Shown here: one piece after another, positions 5,618-5,741 of the stretch | Position numbering within the stretch: position 1 is the stretch's first letter | Layout of the letters: every line of letters starts with the position of its first letter | DNA from: an uncultured Alphaproteobacteria bacterium | Lineage (GTDB): Bacteria; Pseudomonadota; Alphaproteobacteria; RF32; CAG-239 | Assembly: GCA_944391355.1 (NCBI GenBank) | Contig: CALXTG010000174.1 | Location: 1 to 5,741, forward strand | Direction of reading: 5' to 3' | Length of the DNA stretch: 5,741 nt | The notes under the pieces: model-generated | The model's database searches: none | What the model was told of the DNA's origin: nothing | What the model saw: the letters and a program-made list of their open reading frames with translations, nothing else | Program-made: the position numbers and the translations under genes

Positions 5618-5741
5618 TTAAATCCCTAAATTAAGATTATTCCAGCCGCTCTGCTTTTTAGCGGCTTTTTCAGCCTCGGCCTTTTGTTCGTTTTCCCAAT
5701 CGCGGATCGGTTTCATTCTCTTGTTAACCAGATCTTTCTGC
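5618..5741 (-). CDS. C-terminal end of an unidentified charged protein (5' end outside window)
   Basis: On the minus strand a frame enters from the right edge and gives 40 residues before TAA (5618-5620): it begins QKDLVNKRMKPIRDWENEQK and ends SGWNNLNLGI. The middle is a Lys/Glu/Ala-rich helix (EAEKAAKK), and two tryptophans are present. No family is recognisable from so short a tail. Support for coding is moderate: the frame is open to the edge and has coding-like codon use (GCC, GCT, CGC, CTG), and the AT-rich repeat-bearing gap starts immediately after the stop. The gene is convergent with pit. A terminator-like hairpin lies inside its coding end. The real start and most of the protein lie to the right. 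Confidence 0.6.
   Translation of the reverse strand, partial: QKDLVNKRMKPIRDWENEQKAEAEKAAKKQSGWNNLNLGI
5644..5670 (+). terminator. Terminator-like hairpin, plus strand, inside the end of the last gene
   Basis: AGCCGCT (5644-5650) and AGCGGCT (5660-5666) form a 7-bp perfect stem with a 9-base loop, directly followed by TTTT (five T counting the end of the stem). On the plus strand this looks like an intrinsic terminator and could stop read-through from pit, about 310 bases upstream. It also encodes KAAKKQSGW of the minus-strand gene, so the match may be incidental to coding. Confidence 0.45.

Overview
The window reads as ordinary chromosomal housekeeping sequence from a Gram-negative bacterium, most likely an alphaproteobacterium. 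The support is the mix of genes (RNase D, xseB next to ispA, a BigR-like ArsR repressor, a membrane-anchored ScsC/DsbA-like protein) and an intergenic palindrome of the TGTCATGC...CTTGAT type that I associate with alphaproteobacterial genomes. Coding DNA has balanced base composition with many GCC/CGC codons, while the intergenic gaps are strikingly AT-rich. The lineage call is an inference, not a proven placement.

Layout, left to right: the 3' part of rnd (RNase D, +) runs in from the left edge and ends in a hairpin terminator shared with a convergent, cysteine-free ArsR-family repressor (-). A divergent AT-rich gap with a long imperfect palindrome separates arsR from a two-gene operon, xseB-ispA (+), joined by a one-base TAATG overlap. 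A bidirectional terminator closes ispA against a convergent gene for a membrane-anchored thiol-disulfide protein (-). A second AT-rich divergent gap leads to another two-gene operon with the same TAATG junction: a PhoU-like (DUF47) protein and a PiT-family phosphate permease (+). The last 400 bases hold a decayed cluster of inverted-repeat elements and the C-terminal end of an unidentified lysine- and glutamate-rich protein (-).

Functionally there are four independent modules: RNA 3'-end processing (rnd); DNA repair nuclease subunit plus isoprenoid synthesis (xseB-ispA); envelope disulfide chemistry; and low-affinity phosphate uptake with its cytoplasmic partner. The repressor may control itself and, because its candidate operator lies between the two divergent units, possibly xseB-ispA, but this is inferred from position alone.

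I do not see a new defence, mobile or biosynthetic system here. The items most worth a second look are the nested repeat cluster downstream of the permease, the cysteine-free repressor with its palindrome, and the terminator-like hairpin inside the end of the last gene.
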